DNA of 22,296 nucleotides. It comes from Candidatus Omnitrophota bacterium. Its GTDB lineage: Bacteria > Omnitrophota > Gorgyraeia > 2-02-FULL-51-18 > JAGOUK01. The DNA lies in NCBI GenBank assembly GCA_015231685.1, contig JADGBA010000007.1, positions 1 to 22,296 on the forward strand. Direction: 5' to 3'. A program made the position numbers and the translations under genes. This document shows, one piece after another, positions 1-7,372 of this stretch (position 1 is its first letter; every line of letters begins with the position of its first letter). Below the pieces are notes generated by a model. It ran no database searches. It saw only the letters and a list, made by a program, of their open reading frames with translations, and had not been told where the DNA came from.

Positions 1-44
1 ATCGCGGCGTTGCTTGAAGGCGTGCGCTTTGTGGCCGCCGAAGG

Positions 45-278
45 GTGCGCAAAAAGGGGTACGATGAAACCTACCGCGGGGTTCAACACACGGTGAATCT
101 TCTAAAGAAGCTCCGTCTTGAAATCGCGGTAAACGAAGCCTACACGGAACGCACGATTGCGGCCATCTGCGAAGGGGCTCGTTCCGGCAAGATCGGTGAC
201 GGAAAGATCTTTGTCACCACACTGGATGAATGCGTGCGCATCCGCACAGGAGAACGCGGAAAGGACGCTGTCGGTTAG
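45..278 (+). CDS. PII-family nitrogen regulatory protein, 3' part
   Basis: This is the C-terminal part of a PII (GlnB/GlnK-type) signalling protein, a trimeric cytoplasmic sensor of ATP/ADP and 2-oxoglutarate that controls nitrogen metabolism targets. The visible residues contain the T-loop region RKKGYDETYRG with the tyrosine at the usual modification position, then the PII C-terminal signature GKIGDGKIFV followed by RIRTGE. The reading frame starting at the GTG at 45 has an in-frame stop at 15-17. The plausible N-terminal continuation (IAALLEGVRFVAAEGC) is instead in frame 1 at 1-48, so the gene either carries a -1 frameshift near 43-52, next to A5 and G4 runs, or has a sequence error there. 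A strong terminator follows. Family assignment is secure; the start is not, and the true 5' end lies left of the window. Confidence 0.8.
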   Translation: MRKKGYDETYRGVQHTVNLLKKLRLEIAVNEAYTERTIAAICEGARSGKIGDGKIFVTTLDECVRIRTGERGKDAVG

Positions 279-300
279 GCGAAAAATCTCCAAAGAAGGA

Positions 301-342
301 ACAAAACGCCGATTCCCTTACAACCGGGAATCGGCGTTTTGT
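301..342. terminator. Bidirectional intrinsic terminator
   Basis: A perfect 17-bp inverted repeat (arms 301-317 and 326-342) encloses an 8-nt loop. The GC-rich core is flanked by an A tract on the left and a T tract on the right, so it can terminate both the plus-strand PII transcript and the minus-strand hcp operon, which converge here. Confidence 0.92.
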
Positions 343-362
343 TTAGGCGCTTCGTAGAGAAG

Positions 363-791
363 CTAGATTTGGTAATCATATACGTCCAGGCGCGAGTCAG
401 AACCATCCACCAAATCCTCAAAGGTTATCGATCCGAGATATCGACTGATGGAATGATTGATCCGGGCAAACACATGAGATAAACACGACTTACCTGAGGC
501 CCCTTGATGCGAACCCCCGCTGTGACAAACGCCTCCGCCGAGCTGGAGGATGAGAAATTCCATACTCAAAAGGCGTGGCGCCACATACAGGCTGTATCCC
601 GCCAACCGGCCGCCTGTTTTGCGGATGATACGCTTCTTCTCGAGAAGAGCCGTGACACGTTTGAAGTCCTTTTCCGGAATCTTCTGGCGCTCACGAATCG
701 CCGCCCCCGCCACCGGCTCATCACTGGGCCAGCGTGAAGCAAGCTCGTAAATCACGCGGGCCGCGTTTTCGACCTCCTGGGTAATGAGCAT
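363..791 (-). CDS. Rrf2-like transcriptional regulator with only two cluster-region cysteines
   Basis: A 142-residue Rrf2-family protein. The N-terminus (MLITQEVENAARVIYELASR) is the family winged-helix start and the C-terminus has the family ending SITFEDLVDG. I chose the ATG at 791, not the longer frame to 836, because a GGAGG sits 6 nt upstream and the family begins at this methionine. The region that normally carries three Fe-S ligands (C-x5-7-C-x5-C) has only C89 and C103, with H90, H95 and H106 nearby. It may therefore bind a differently ligated cluster, or none. It is the last gene of the hcp cluster, 41 nt after hcp, just before the terminator at 301-342. Its target is unknown; neighbouring hcp is the obvious candidate. 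Confidence 0.78.
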   Translation of the reverse strand: MLITQEVENAARVIYELASRWPSDEPVAGAAIRERQKIPEKDFKRVTALLEKKRIIRKTGGRLAGYSLYVAPRLLSMEFLILQLGGGVCHSGGSHQGASGKSCLSHVFARINHSISRYLGSITFEDLVDGSDSRLDVYDYQI

Positions 792-832
792 CTGTTTCCT
801 CCCCGGAAGCCGGCCGACGGCCCGCGCCTCCC

Positions 833-2416
833 TCAATTTCCGAGAATCGCCGCGAGATCCTTCTCGGGTGTCTCGATCGGTTTGATGTCAAAATTCTTCA
901 CAAGCACATTAAGCACATTCGGACTCACAAAAGCCGGCAACGACGGGCCGAGCCGGATCCCCTTCACTCCCAGTGACAAGAGCGTCAGAAGAATGCAAAC
1001 CGCCTTCTGTTCATACCAGGATAACACCAGGGACAGAGGCAGGTCGTTGATGCCGCATTCAAAGGCCCCCGCCAGCGCGGATGCGATCTGAACCGCCGAA
1101 TACGCGTCATTGCATTGGCCCACGTCGAGAAGGCGCGGAATCCCACCGATATCCCCGAAGTCGAGCTTGTTGAACCGGAACTTGCCGCACGCGAGGGTCA
1201 GAATCACACAATCCTTAGGAATCTGTTGGGCAAAATCCGTATAGTAATTACGTCCGGATTTGGCGCCGTCACACCCGCCAACCAGAAAGAAGTGACGGAT
1301 TTGGCCCGCCTTCACGGCATCCACCACCTTGCCGGCAACGCTCAAGACGGCATTCCGGCCGAACCCGACCGTGATGGACTTATCCGGCTGATCGGCCTTA
1401 AAACCTTCGGACGCGATCGCCTTCCGGATCACCAGCCCGAAATCCCTCTTCCCGCATTCTCCGGGAATATGCACGACTCCGGGCCAGGCGACAAGACCTG
1501 TCGTGAAGATCCGTTCCCGGTAACTCTCCCGGGGCTCCTGAATGCAATTGGTGGTCATGAGAATGGCACCGGCAAATTGATCAAACTCCCTGGCCTGGTC
1601 CTGCCACGCTCCGCCGTAATGGCCCGCCAAATGCGGATACGCTTTGAGCTTCGGATAGCCATGGGCCGGCAGCATCTCCCCGTGCGTATAAACCGACACA
1701 CCCTTGCCTTCGGTTTGTTTGAGAAGATCCTCCAGGTCCAGGAGATCATGTCCGGAAACAAGAATGGCCGGACCCTTTTTAACGCCGAGGGACACCTGAG
1801 TCGGAACGGGATGCCCGAAGCGTTCCGTGTGGGCTTCGTCAAGAATCTCCATACACCGCAAATTGATCTTTCCGAGCTCAAGAACGCGCGCCACCCAGTC
1901 GTCCACGCCCGCTCCGGAACCCGCCAGATGAGCCAGCGCCTCCGTAAAATACGCGGACACCGCATCGTCGGTCTTCCCCAGAATTCGCGCGTGGTCGGCA
2001 TATGCCGCCATCCCTTTGAGTCCGTAGAGATAAATTTCTTTGAGACTCCGGATGTCCTGATCCTTGTCGGGATCATCCAGCAATCCGACGCCCTGCCCGG
2101 TACGCACCAGTGATTCCCTGGATGCTTCAGGACCATAAGGGGCCCGGCCGAAGGCCAGCGCCTCCTTCAGAAGGCCGACCAGCCTTTCCGGATCAAAGTT
2201 CACATTCGTCACTGTGGAAAAAAGGCCTTCGATCAGAAAACGGTCCGTCCCGGGATCGGCTTTTCCGGAGTTCTTTTTTTCTGCCGCGATCCCTTTAAGC
2301 ACATGAACCAACAGGTCCTGAAGCACAGCCACTTCGTCGTTCTTTCCGCAAACCCCTTTGACCGTACACCCCGTCCCCTTCGCCGTCTGCTCACACTGAT
2401 TACAGAACATTCCCAT
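833..2416 (-). CDS. hcp: Hybrid cluster protein Hcp (hydroxylamine/NO reductase)
   Basis: A 527-residue hybrid cluster (prismane) protein, cytoplasmic, which reduces hydroxylamine in vitro and is regarded as an NO reductase in vivo. The N-terminal cubane motif is C5-x2-C8-x8-C17-x5-C23, the spacing found in Desulfovibrio-type Hcp. All hybrid-cluster ligands can be placed by their spacing: H223, E247, C291, C382, C410, C435, E469 and K471. The ATG at 2416 follows a GGAGG by 5 nt; a second ATG at 2410 is possible, giving MFCNQC. The start overlaps the end of the upstream ferredoxin gene by 17 nt, which suggests translational coupling. An Rrf2 gene lies on each side of the hcp-ferredoxin pair, so nitrosative-stress control is likely. 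The gene looks intact. Confidence 0.97.
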   Translation of the reverse strand: MGMFCNQCEQTAKGTGCTVKGVCGKNDEVAVLQDLLVHVLKGIAAEKKNSGKADPGTDRFLIEGLFSTVTNVNFDPERLVGLLKEALAFGRAPYGPEASRESLVRTGQGVGLLDDPDKDQDIRSLKEIYLYGLKGMAAYADHARILGKTDDAVSAYFTEALAHLAGSGAGVDDWVARVLELGKINLRCMEILDEAHTERFGHPVPTQVSLGVKKGPAILVSGHDLLDLEDLLKQTEGKGVSVYTHGEMLPAHGYPKLKAYPHLAGHYGGAWQDQAREFDQFAGAILMTTNCIQEPRESYRERIFTTGLVAWPGVVHIPGECGKRDFGLVIRKAIASEGFKADQPDKSITVGFGRNAVLSVAGKVVDAVKAGQIRHFFLVGGCDGAKSGRNYYTDFAQQIPKDCVILTLACGKFRFNKLDFGDIGGIPRLLDVGQCNDAYSAVQIASALAGAFECGINDLPLSLVLSWYEQKAVCILLTLLSLGVKGIRLGPSLPAFVSPNVLNVLVKNFDIKPIETPEKDLAAILGN

Positions 2417-3248
2417 CACGACCTCCTTGTTGGTTGATATGTTTTCCGTCCACAGAAATCACAATCTCTTTGACTTCAAGATCCCGCCTGCCGGAAGCCG
2501 CGACGGCGGCCTTCGCGGCCCTGACCAGACCCGAACAGCACGGCACTTCCATGCGAACGCAAACGACAGAACGTATGGCATTGGCGGCCAGGATGCCGGT
2601 CAGTTTCTTCTCATACAGAGCCAGATCATCCAGCTTCGGACAACCGATAAGAAGCACGCGCTCAACGGATTCCTCACGGATGAGCTTCTGGAAACCCGGG
2701 TAAGCAAAACCCGCGCAATCGGCCGCCAAAAGAATTTCCGCACCCTCAAGATAGGGCGCTGTTACCGGAACCAGGCTCAGTTGAATCGGCCATTGCCTGA
2801 GACCGGGGCCTTCACCAAGCTGCATCGCGCGTGCACCCGGACAACCGTGTCCATGGCCATCCCCGCGGTCTTCACGGTTCGCCGGCGGGGCTGCGGTGGC
2901 CACCTCCCGAGAGCACTCCTTAATATAGCCCTCCGCTTCTTCCCGCTCCCGAGGGAGCCCGTGATGGCGCAAGTGTTCCAGATGGTTTTTGACGGCCGCG
3001 GCACCCTTGGGAATGATGTTGGCGATCACATCCCTCTCACTGTACCCATCCGCCTCGCGCGTTTCGATCGCGATCGCCCCCCGGGGACAATCGCCGATGC
3101 AGGCGCCAAGACCGTCACACAGGGGCTCGCTCACGAGAACCGCCTTGCCGTTCACGATCTTCAGAGCACCTTCCGGACAACCCTGTACGCACAAACCACA
3201 CCCGTCACAGAGCTCCTCATTCACACGGATGATCTGCCGCTGGGCCAT
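2400..3248 (-). CDS. 4Fe-4S ferredoxin-domain protein, probable Hcp electron donor
   Basis: A 282-residue iron-sulfur protein. Residues 10-60 form a ferredoxin fold with one complete motif (C14, C17, C20, C24-Pro). In the second motif the second cysteine is leucine (C44, L47, C50, C54-Pro), so this site may hold a [3Fe-4S] cluster or be unstable. The rest (about 70-282) has further cysteines at 112, 136 (after a His-Gly stretch), 178, 203, 230 and a CC pair at 237-238, and I do not recognise it as a named enzyme domain. No signal peptide or membrane segment is visible. The gene sits 3 nt after the Rrf2 gene and overlaps hcp. Ferredoxin-like proteins beside hcp commonly act as Hcp reductants; that role here is inferred from position. 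Confidence 0.85.
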   Translation of the reverse strand: MAQRQIIRVNEELCDGCGLCVQGCPEGALKIVNGKAVLVSEPLCDGLGACIGDCPRGAIAIETREADGYSERDVIANIIPKGAAAVKNHLEHLRHHGLPREREEAEGYIKECSREVATAAPPANREDRGDGHGHGCPGARAMQLGEGPGLRQWPIQLSLVPVTAPYLEGAEILLAADCAGFAYPGFQKLIREESVERVLLIGCPKLDDLALYEKKLTGILAANAIRSVVCVRMEVPCCSGLVRAAKAAVAASGRRDLEVKEIVISVDGKHINQQGGRDGNVL

Positions 3249-3251
3249 GTC

Positions 3252-3656
3252 TCAATTCCCCTGCAATAAAGATTGAATTGTGGTTCCTTCAAATTGTTTC
3301 ACCGCATAATCCTCTATGCTCTGGATCTTGCTTCTGAGCGGGCAATGCTTCCGATCCGGACATATTCTTTTCTTGAACAGGCATTCGTTCAGCCTCAACT
3401 CCCCCTGAAAAAGCCGCACCACATCGGCAAGCTTAATGGTCCGCGGCGCCGAAGCCAGCCGAAACCCCCCGCTCCTCCCCTTGCGCGACTCCAGAAGCCC
3501 GCCCTTATTCATCATCTGAAGTATGCGTCTCAGGAAAGGCCGCGGTATCCTGAGGTCAAGGTACAACTCCGCGGCGGTCCACTGTTTGTTCCCCTTCGCC
3601 GCCATGTGACAGAGCACCCTGACCGAATAATCCGTTTCTCGGGTCAAAAGCTTCAT
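3252..3656 (-). CDS. Rrf2-family Fe-S regulator (NsrR/IscR-like)
   Basis: A 134-residue Rrf2 regulator with the classic start MKLLTRETDYSVRVL, a winged helix over about residues 1-70 (KGRSGGFRLA wing) and three cluster cysteines C92, C99 and C105 (x6, x5 spacing) followed by the family PLR. Such proteins bind [2Fe-2S] or [4Fe-4S] clusters and sense NO or cluster status. It heads the ferredoxin-hcp-Rrf2 gene run, so it is probably the local nitrosative-stress repressor. The ATG at 3656 has no Shine-Dalgarno sequence and lies 7 nt from a -10-like hexamer inside a palindrome, so its mRNA may be leaderless and autoregulated. The choice between NsrR, IscR and other subtypes cannot be made from sequence alone. 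Confidence 0.9.
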   Translation of the reverse strand: MKLLTRETDYSVRVLCHMAAKGNKQWTAAELYLDLRIPRPFLRRILQMMNKGGLLESRKGRSGGFRLASAPRTIKLADVVRLFQGELRLNECLFKKRICPDRKHCPLRSKIQSIEDYAVKQFEGTTIQSLLQGN

Positions 3657-3662
3657 ACGTAT

Positions 3663-3691
3663 AATGATACTATTATTATATCATTTTACAA
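3663..3691 (-). promoter_or_regulatory. Palindromic operator and promoter of the Rrf2-hcp run
   Basis: A 23-bp interrupted palindrome at 3663-3685 has arms AATGATA and TATCATT separated by 9 AT-rich bases. Read on the minus strand, the same DNA offers a -35 TTGTAA (3686-3691), a 16-bp spacer and a -10 TATCAT (3664-3669), so the operator covers the spacer and -10. Transcription would begin at or almost at the ATG (3656). An Rrf2 autorepression site is the natural reading; the binding protein is inferred. Confidence 0.5.
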
Positions 3692-3766
3692 GTGAATTGT
3701 TTTCTGAAAAAAAAACCGGACTTGCCCGCATGTCGCTGAGATTGTTTCGAGGAACTATTGGCAGAA

Positions 3767-4783
3767 TCAGTACGAAGAGTCGTCCGGGGAGATGCGGCCC
3801 CGAAAAATCCAGTGGACCGCAATCTGATACGCGATCACAAGCGGCATACCCATCGCGGTAATCACAAGCATGATGAACTGTGTCTTGTCGGAACTCGATG
3901 AATTCCATAGGGTGAGGCTGTGCGAGGGCTCGGGAACGGAAAGGACCAGATTCGGGAACATACCCGCTCCGAAGAGAGCCAAAAGACCCAGAATCGTGAA
4001 ACTCGTTGACAACAACGTCAGCCGGTCATTCCCTCGCCAGGCCCAGTGCGGAATATTGACCACCGAGAGCAGCGTCAAAAACGGAATCAAAAAAAGTGCC
4101 GGATACTCGCGCATGGCCTGCGACATATGCGGTAGAAACCTCAGTGTCCAGAATGTCAGGATCGCGTAGAGCCCCACAAAGAGTACAGACAAACGCAGCA
4201 CCCATTCCCTGGCCGTCTGATCAAACGGCTTGGAGCACTTGAGCGCGGCCATCGCCGCTCCATGGAGCGTCAAAAGCACCAGGGCCGTCAACCCCGTCAT
4301 GAGCGGGTACGGTCTGAGAAGACCGCGCAGCCCTCCCCGAAAGATACCGTCAGCATCCAGCGGCAGCCCCGCGACAAGATTCCCCATCGCAACACCCAGA
4401 AGAAGCGCCAACACCAGACTCGACAACCCGAACGCCAGATCCCAGAACACCTGCCACCACCGCACCTCAAAAAAATGCGCGAGTTCAATCGATGCCGCGC
4501 GGAACATCACCGCAAACAAAAAGAGCATGAACGCGGTATAAAACGAAGAAAACACATTGGCGTACGCCACCGGAAAAGCTGCAAAGAGCGCCCCGCCGCC
4601 GACCACCAGCCACACCTCATTACCATCCCACACCGGGGCAATGACCGGACGGAGCGCGTTCTTGAGACCCTTCTCTCTCACCAGAAGATGCATGACCCCG
4701 ATCCCCAGGTCATAACCGTCGAGAAGGACAAAACCGGCAAACAGCACTCCGACAATCACATACCAGATGACCGCGGGGTCCAT
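3767..4783 (-). CDS. cydB: Cytochrome bd ubiquinol oxidase subunit II
   Basis: A 338-residue, multi-span inner-membrane protein. It has the CydB signatures LLDGYDLGIG near residue 20 and GNEVWLVVGGG near 54, and alternating hydrophobic segments to the C-terminus, as expected for the pseudo-symmetric partner of CydA. Together they oxidise quinol and reduce O2 to water without pumping protons, and bd oxidases resist NO and help at low oxygen. The start overlaps the cydA stop by one base (TGATG), so the two are translationally coupled. No terminator is evident between cydB and the Rrf2 gene 110 nt downstream, so read-through into the hcp genes is possible. No small third subunit (CydX) was found. 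Confidence 0.95.
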   Translation of the reverse strand: MDPAVIWYVIVGVLFAGFVLLDGYDLGIGVMHLLVREKGLKNALRPVIAPVWDGNEVWLVVGGGALFAAFPVAYANVFSSFYTAFMLFLFAVMFRAASIELAHFFEVRWWQVFWDLAFGLSSLVLALLLGVAMGNLVAGLPLDADGIFRGGLRGLLRPYPLMTGLTALVLLTLHGAAMAALKCSKPFDQTAREWVLRLSVLFVGLYAILTFWTLRFLPHMSQAMREYPALFLIPFLTLLSVVNIPHWAWRGNDRLTLLSTSFTILGLLALFGAGMFPNLVLSVPEPSHSLTLWNSSSSDKTQFIMLVITAMGMPLVIAYQIAVHWIFRGRISPDDSSY

Positions 4784-6099
4784 CAGACCGGCCCTTTTCG
4801 GATTTGCTTCAACATCGCCGCGATAAACGCCGCGAAGATCACAAGATACACAATGGAAAAACCGATGATGGAGAACAGGATCTGCCCGGCATCCACCGCC
4901 TCAGAAACGCCGTCACGGGTTTTCATGAGTCCATACACGATCCAGGGCTGCCGGCCCACTTCGGCGGAAATCCACCCGACCTGATTGGCGATCTGTGGTA
5001 ATAAAAATGCCGGCACAAACAGCCACAAGACAACCCGCCAGCGTACCGGCCACCCCAAAAAGGCAAGAATCACACCGAGTCCCGCCAGACCAACCATCGC
5101 CATACCACAGGCGATCATCACGTGATAGCTCTGAAACACCACGTTCACCGGCGGCCACAAATCACGGGGAAAGCGGTCCAATCCCGCCACCGCTCTGGAC
5201 GGATCTCCGTACAAAAGAAGCGCCAGCATCCCGGGCACCCCGGCGCCGAACCGCACGCGCTCAGCCTTCTCGTCCACCCAGCCAAAGAGACAGAGACTCG
5301 CGGATTCTTCCGAATCAAAGTGCCCTTCAAAAGCCGCGAGCTTCACCGGTTGGTGTTCCGCCACTCCCACCGCACTGGCGTGACCCGACCACAGAATACC
5401 GACGGAGGAAGCCACGGCCAGCACCAGCGCCAGATTGATCGACGCCTTCGCAAAGTCTTCATGACGACGTCTAAGGAGATAAAGCGCGCTTACACTCGCG
5501 ACAAACCACGCCCCGGCCTGCCACGCCCCCATCATGACGTGGCTGTAACGCTGAAGCGTCGAGGGGTTAAAAACCATCGCCCAAAAATCGGTGATCTCCG
5601 CCCGAATGTGGGGAGCTGCCCCGACAAGATGGTATCCCGCGGGCGTTTGCATCCAGGAATTGGCCACGACGATCCAAAACGCGCTCAGCGTCGCCCCGGC
5701 CGCGACCATCACCGTCGCCACAAAATGCGTGCGTGGACCGGTCCGGTTCCACCCAAAAAGGAGCACGCCCAAAAAAGTGGATTCCAGGAAAAACGCCATG
5801 ATCCCCTCCGCAGCCAGAGGGCTCCCAAAAACATCACCGACAAAACGTGAATACGCCGCCCAGTTCGTTCCGAACTCGAACTCCATAATCACACCGGAGG
5901 CCACGCCGATAGCAAAAATTATTCCAAAAATTTTGACCCAGAACCGGGTCATGCGCTCATACAAGGGGTTTCGGGTCCAAAGCGCCATGCCCTCCATCAT
6001 AACCAGGAGGAGCCCGAGGCCGATAGAAAGCGGCGGAAAGATATAATGAAATCCGATCGTCAGCGCAAACTGTAATCGGGCAAGCAGCACAGTGTCCAT
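4783..6099 (-). CDS. cydA: Cytochrome bd ubiquinol oxidase subunit I (short Q-loop type)
   Basis: A 438-residue haem-binding subunit of bd oxidase. Visible landmarks are H18 (GFHYIFPPLSIG), E99 and E107 (AAEGIMAFFLES), H187, the quinol-site region VKLAAFEGHF near 252-260, a methionine ligand candidate near 328, and GRQPW at 382-386. It lacks the long C-terminal Q-loop insertion of the roughly 520-residue E. coli enzyme, so it belongs to the short Q-loop class that includes cyanide-insensitive oxidases. The frame stays open upstream to 6252, but those extra residues are not CydA-like, and GAAGG lies just before the ATG at 6099, so that start is preferred. The gene diverges from the AhpD-like gene. 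Confidence 0.95.
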   Translation of the reverse strand: MDTVLLARLQFALTIGFHYIFPPLSIGLGLLLVMMEGMALWTRNPLYERMTRFWVKIFGIIFAIGVASGVIMEFEFGTNWAAYSRFVGDVFGSPLAAEGIMAFFLESTFLGVLLFGWNRTGPRTHFVATVMVAAGATLSAFWIVVANSWMQTPAGYHLVGAAPHIRAEITDFWAMVFNPSTLQRYSHVMMGAWQAGAWFVASVSALYLLRRRHEDFAKASINLALVLAVASSVGILWSGHASAVGVAEHQPVKLAAFEGHFDSEESASLCLFGWVDEKAERVRFGAGVPGMLALLLYGDPSRAVAGLDRFPRDLWPPVNVVFQSYHVMIACGMAMVGLAGLGVILAFLGWPVRWRVVLWLFVPAFLLPQIANQVGWISAEVGRQPWIVYGLMKTRDGVSEAVDAGQILFSIIGFSIVYLVIFAAFIAAMLKQIRKGPV

Positions 6100-6272
6100 A
6101 CGGCCTTCATTATATAAAAAAGGAGGGGTATACTGCTTAAATATAGTTTGCGCAGATTTGCGGACCGCCCGAGGGACAGCCTCCTTGATCTGCGGGCGCC
6201 CCCGCCTTCCGGTTTGGGAACCGGATTCCCGCCGGCGTTGTTGAATAATCAAAAGCGAGAGGAGAAAACATC
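6100..6272. promoter_or_regulatory. Divergent control region between cydA and the AhpD-like gene
   Basis: For the plus strand there is a good -10 (TATACT, 6129-6134) with a weak -35 (TTCATT, 6106-6111) at 17 bp. On the minus strand a TATAAT lies at 6109-6114, very close to the cydA ATG, so the two promoters would overlap. The plus-strand leader can form two hairpins: CGCAGAT (6151-6157) with ATCTGCG (6188-6194), and CCGGTT (6209-6214) with AACCGG (6219-6224). Promoter calls are by eye and tentative. Confidence 0.35.
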
Positions 6273-6809
6273 ATGCCCAACATCGAACCGGTTGATCCGG
6301 CCAAAGCCGAAGGCAAAACAAAGGAACTCTTGGATAAGGTAAGCCAAAAATTCGGACGAATACCCAATATTTTCAAAGTAATGGGACATTCACCGGCAGT
6401 GCTCGAATCCTATCTGGCGCAGTCATCCGCTCTGGAGTCAACCACGATTAATCCCAAACTAAAGGAACGTATCGCGCTTGCCGTTGCTCAGACCAACCAA
6501 TGCGACTATTGCCTCGCGGCGCACAGCGCTATCGGACAATCGCTGGGACTTGCGGCGGAAGAAATGCTCAAGAACCGCCGATACACCTCCGATTGCAAAA
6601 AATCCGAGGCCGCCCTCGCCTTTGTTCGGATTCTACTCGACACCAAAGGCTCCGTACCCTCAAAGGATATCGCGGCCCTCAAAAGCGCGGGATTCGACAG
6701 TACTCAAATCATGGAAATCGTCGGAGTTGTGGCCCAGAACCTGCTCACCAACTTCGTGAATCATGCGGCGGATACGGCTGTGGACTTTCCTGCCGCACCC
6801 AAGATCTAA
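6273..6809 (+). CDS. AhpD-like / carboxymuconolactone decarboxylase-family protein
   Basis: A 178-residue cytoplasmic protein of the AhpD/CMD superfamily. The catalytic pattern is present: E65 in LKERIALAVAQ, then the redox CxxC with histidine, C77-DY-C80-LAAH84. In AhpD-type proteins this supports a thiol-dependent alkylhydroperoxidase relay. The N-terminal half (FGRIPNIFKVMGHSPAVLESYL) matches the peroxidase-related subgroup. A GAGAGGAG ribosome site precedes the ATG by about 7 nt. The gene is transcribed away from cydA, which fits an oxidative-stress role alongside bd oxidase, but the substrate is unknown. It is the only complete plus-strand gene in the window. Confidence 0.9.
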   Translation: MPNIEPVDPAKAEGKTKELLDKVSQKFGRIPNIFKVMGHSPAVLESYLAQSSALESTTINPKLKERIALAVAQTNQCDYCLAAHSAIGQSLGLAAEEMLKNRRYTSDCKKSEAALAFVRILLDTKGSVPSKDIAALKSAGFDSTQIMEIVGVVAQNLLTNFVNHAADTAVDFPAAPKI

Positions 6810-6813
6810 AAAA

Positions 6814-7081
6814 TCAATTCTTCAGCGATCGGAAGTAGATTTCTTCGAGGCGAGTGCGGGCCTTCTTGAGTTCTTCCTCAAGGTCCCGCACTTCGCACAG
6901 CCGTGCGTCTCCTTCCGCGCTCAGCACATAGGACACCATCCGCTTCTTCCAACCCGCCCTGTCTTTGAGAATCCTGGCGCGGCTGTGTGAAGGGGACGTC
7001 AAGAAAACCTCTCCAGCATCGTAAGGCGTGACGTGCGACGCTTGGGTGGTGATTTTTTCATCATAATCACACTCCCCCCCC
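6814..7081 (-). other. Possible -1 frame C-terminal extension of the UPF0251 protein
   Basis: This open stretch in the -1 frame relative to the upstream UPF0251 gene begins at the G8 run and ends 4 nt from the convergent AhpD-like gene. It encodes about 88 residues (GGECDYDEK, then a basic middle, then a Glu/Lys/Arg-rich, coiled-coil-like end such as RDLEEELKKARTRLEEIY). Because no other gene explains 6814-6998 and the frame joins the family domain at IRMRGG, it may be the true C-terminus, reached by programmed slippage or obscured by a base-count error. It could also be a separate small gene starting at the ATG at 7107. Confidence 0.45.
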
Positions 7082-7349
7082 GCATGCGAATGGCAGATCC
7101 GCGCCATAATGCCCGGGCGACCTTCGCGCGGGCCGAACGCGTGATCCTTGTGAAGGTGGGCCGCGACACATTCATCCTAAGCGCCGCCTCTTCCTGATAG
7201 AGACCCTCAACATCGGCCAACTTCAGCGCTTCGAATTCATCGAGTGTCATCGTCACCACATTAAGGCGGGTTCGGGGGACACCAGCGGGAACAAACGTCT
7301 CACATCGTGGGGCGGATTCGATATGTCTGGGGGTTCGAGGTCTTCCCAT
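6999..7349 (-). CDS. UPF0251/DUF134 family DNA-binding-like protein, frame possibly broken at the 3' end
   Basis: A 116-residue frame with the UPF0251 (DUF134) layout: N-terminal GRPRTPRHI, the FVPAGVPR segment, the helix pair TLDEFEALKLADVEGLYQEE, and a helix-turn-helix (AALRMNVSRPTFTRITRSAR, about 53-73), ending in the family-typical IRMRGG. After that motif come eight consecutive G (7074-7081, plus-strand C run). The zero-frame tail SVIMMKKSPPKRR looks unlike the family, whereas a -1 shift continues as ECDYDEK into the open frame that ends at 6814. The family is thought to be transcription factors of unknown target. The start is at 7349; the ribosome site is weak. Confidence 0.75.
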   Translation of the reverse strand: MGRPRTPRHIESAPRCETFVPAGVPRTRLNVVTMTLDEFEALKLADVEGLYQEEAALRMNVSRPTFTRITRSARAKVARALWRGSAIRMRGGSVIMMKKSPPKRRTSRLTMLERFS

Positions 7350-7372
7350 ACCTGCAACAGTATATCAAGTTA

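Noticed and set aside
1115..2113. 332-codon plus-strand open frame antisense to hcp
   Set aside because: It lies fully inside hcp, whose conserved ligands are all present; the antisense product has no recognisable features. Long mirror frames are expected with this codon use.
2427..3269. 280-codon plus-strand open frame opposite the ferredoxin gene
   Set aside because: The minus frame has the ferredoxin cysteine motifs and tight spacing to its neighbours; the plus frame shows nothing protein-like.
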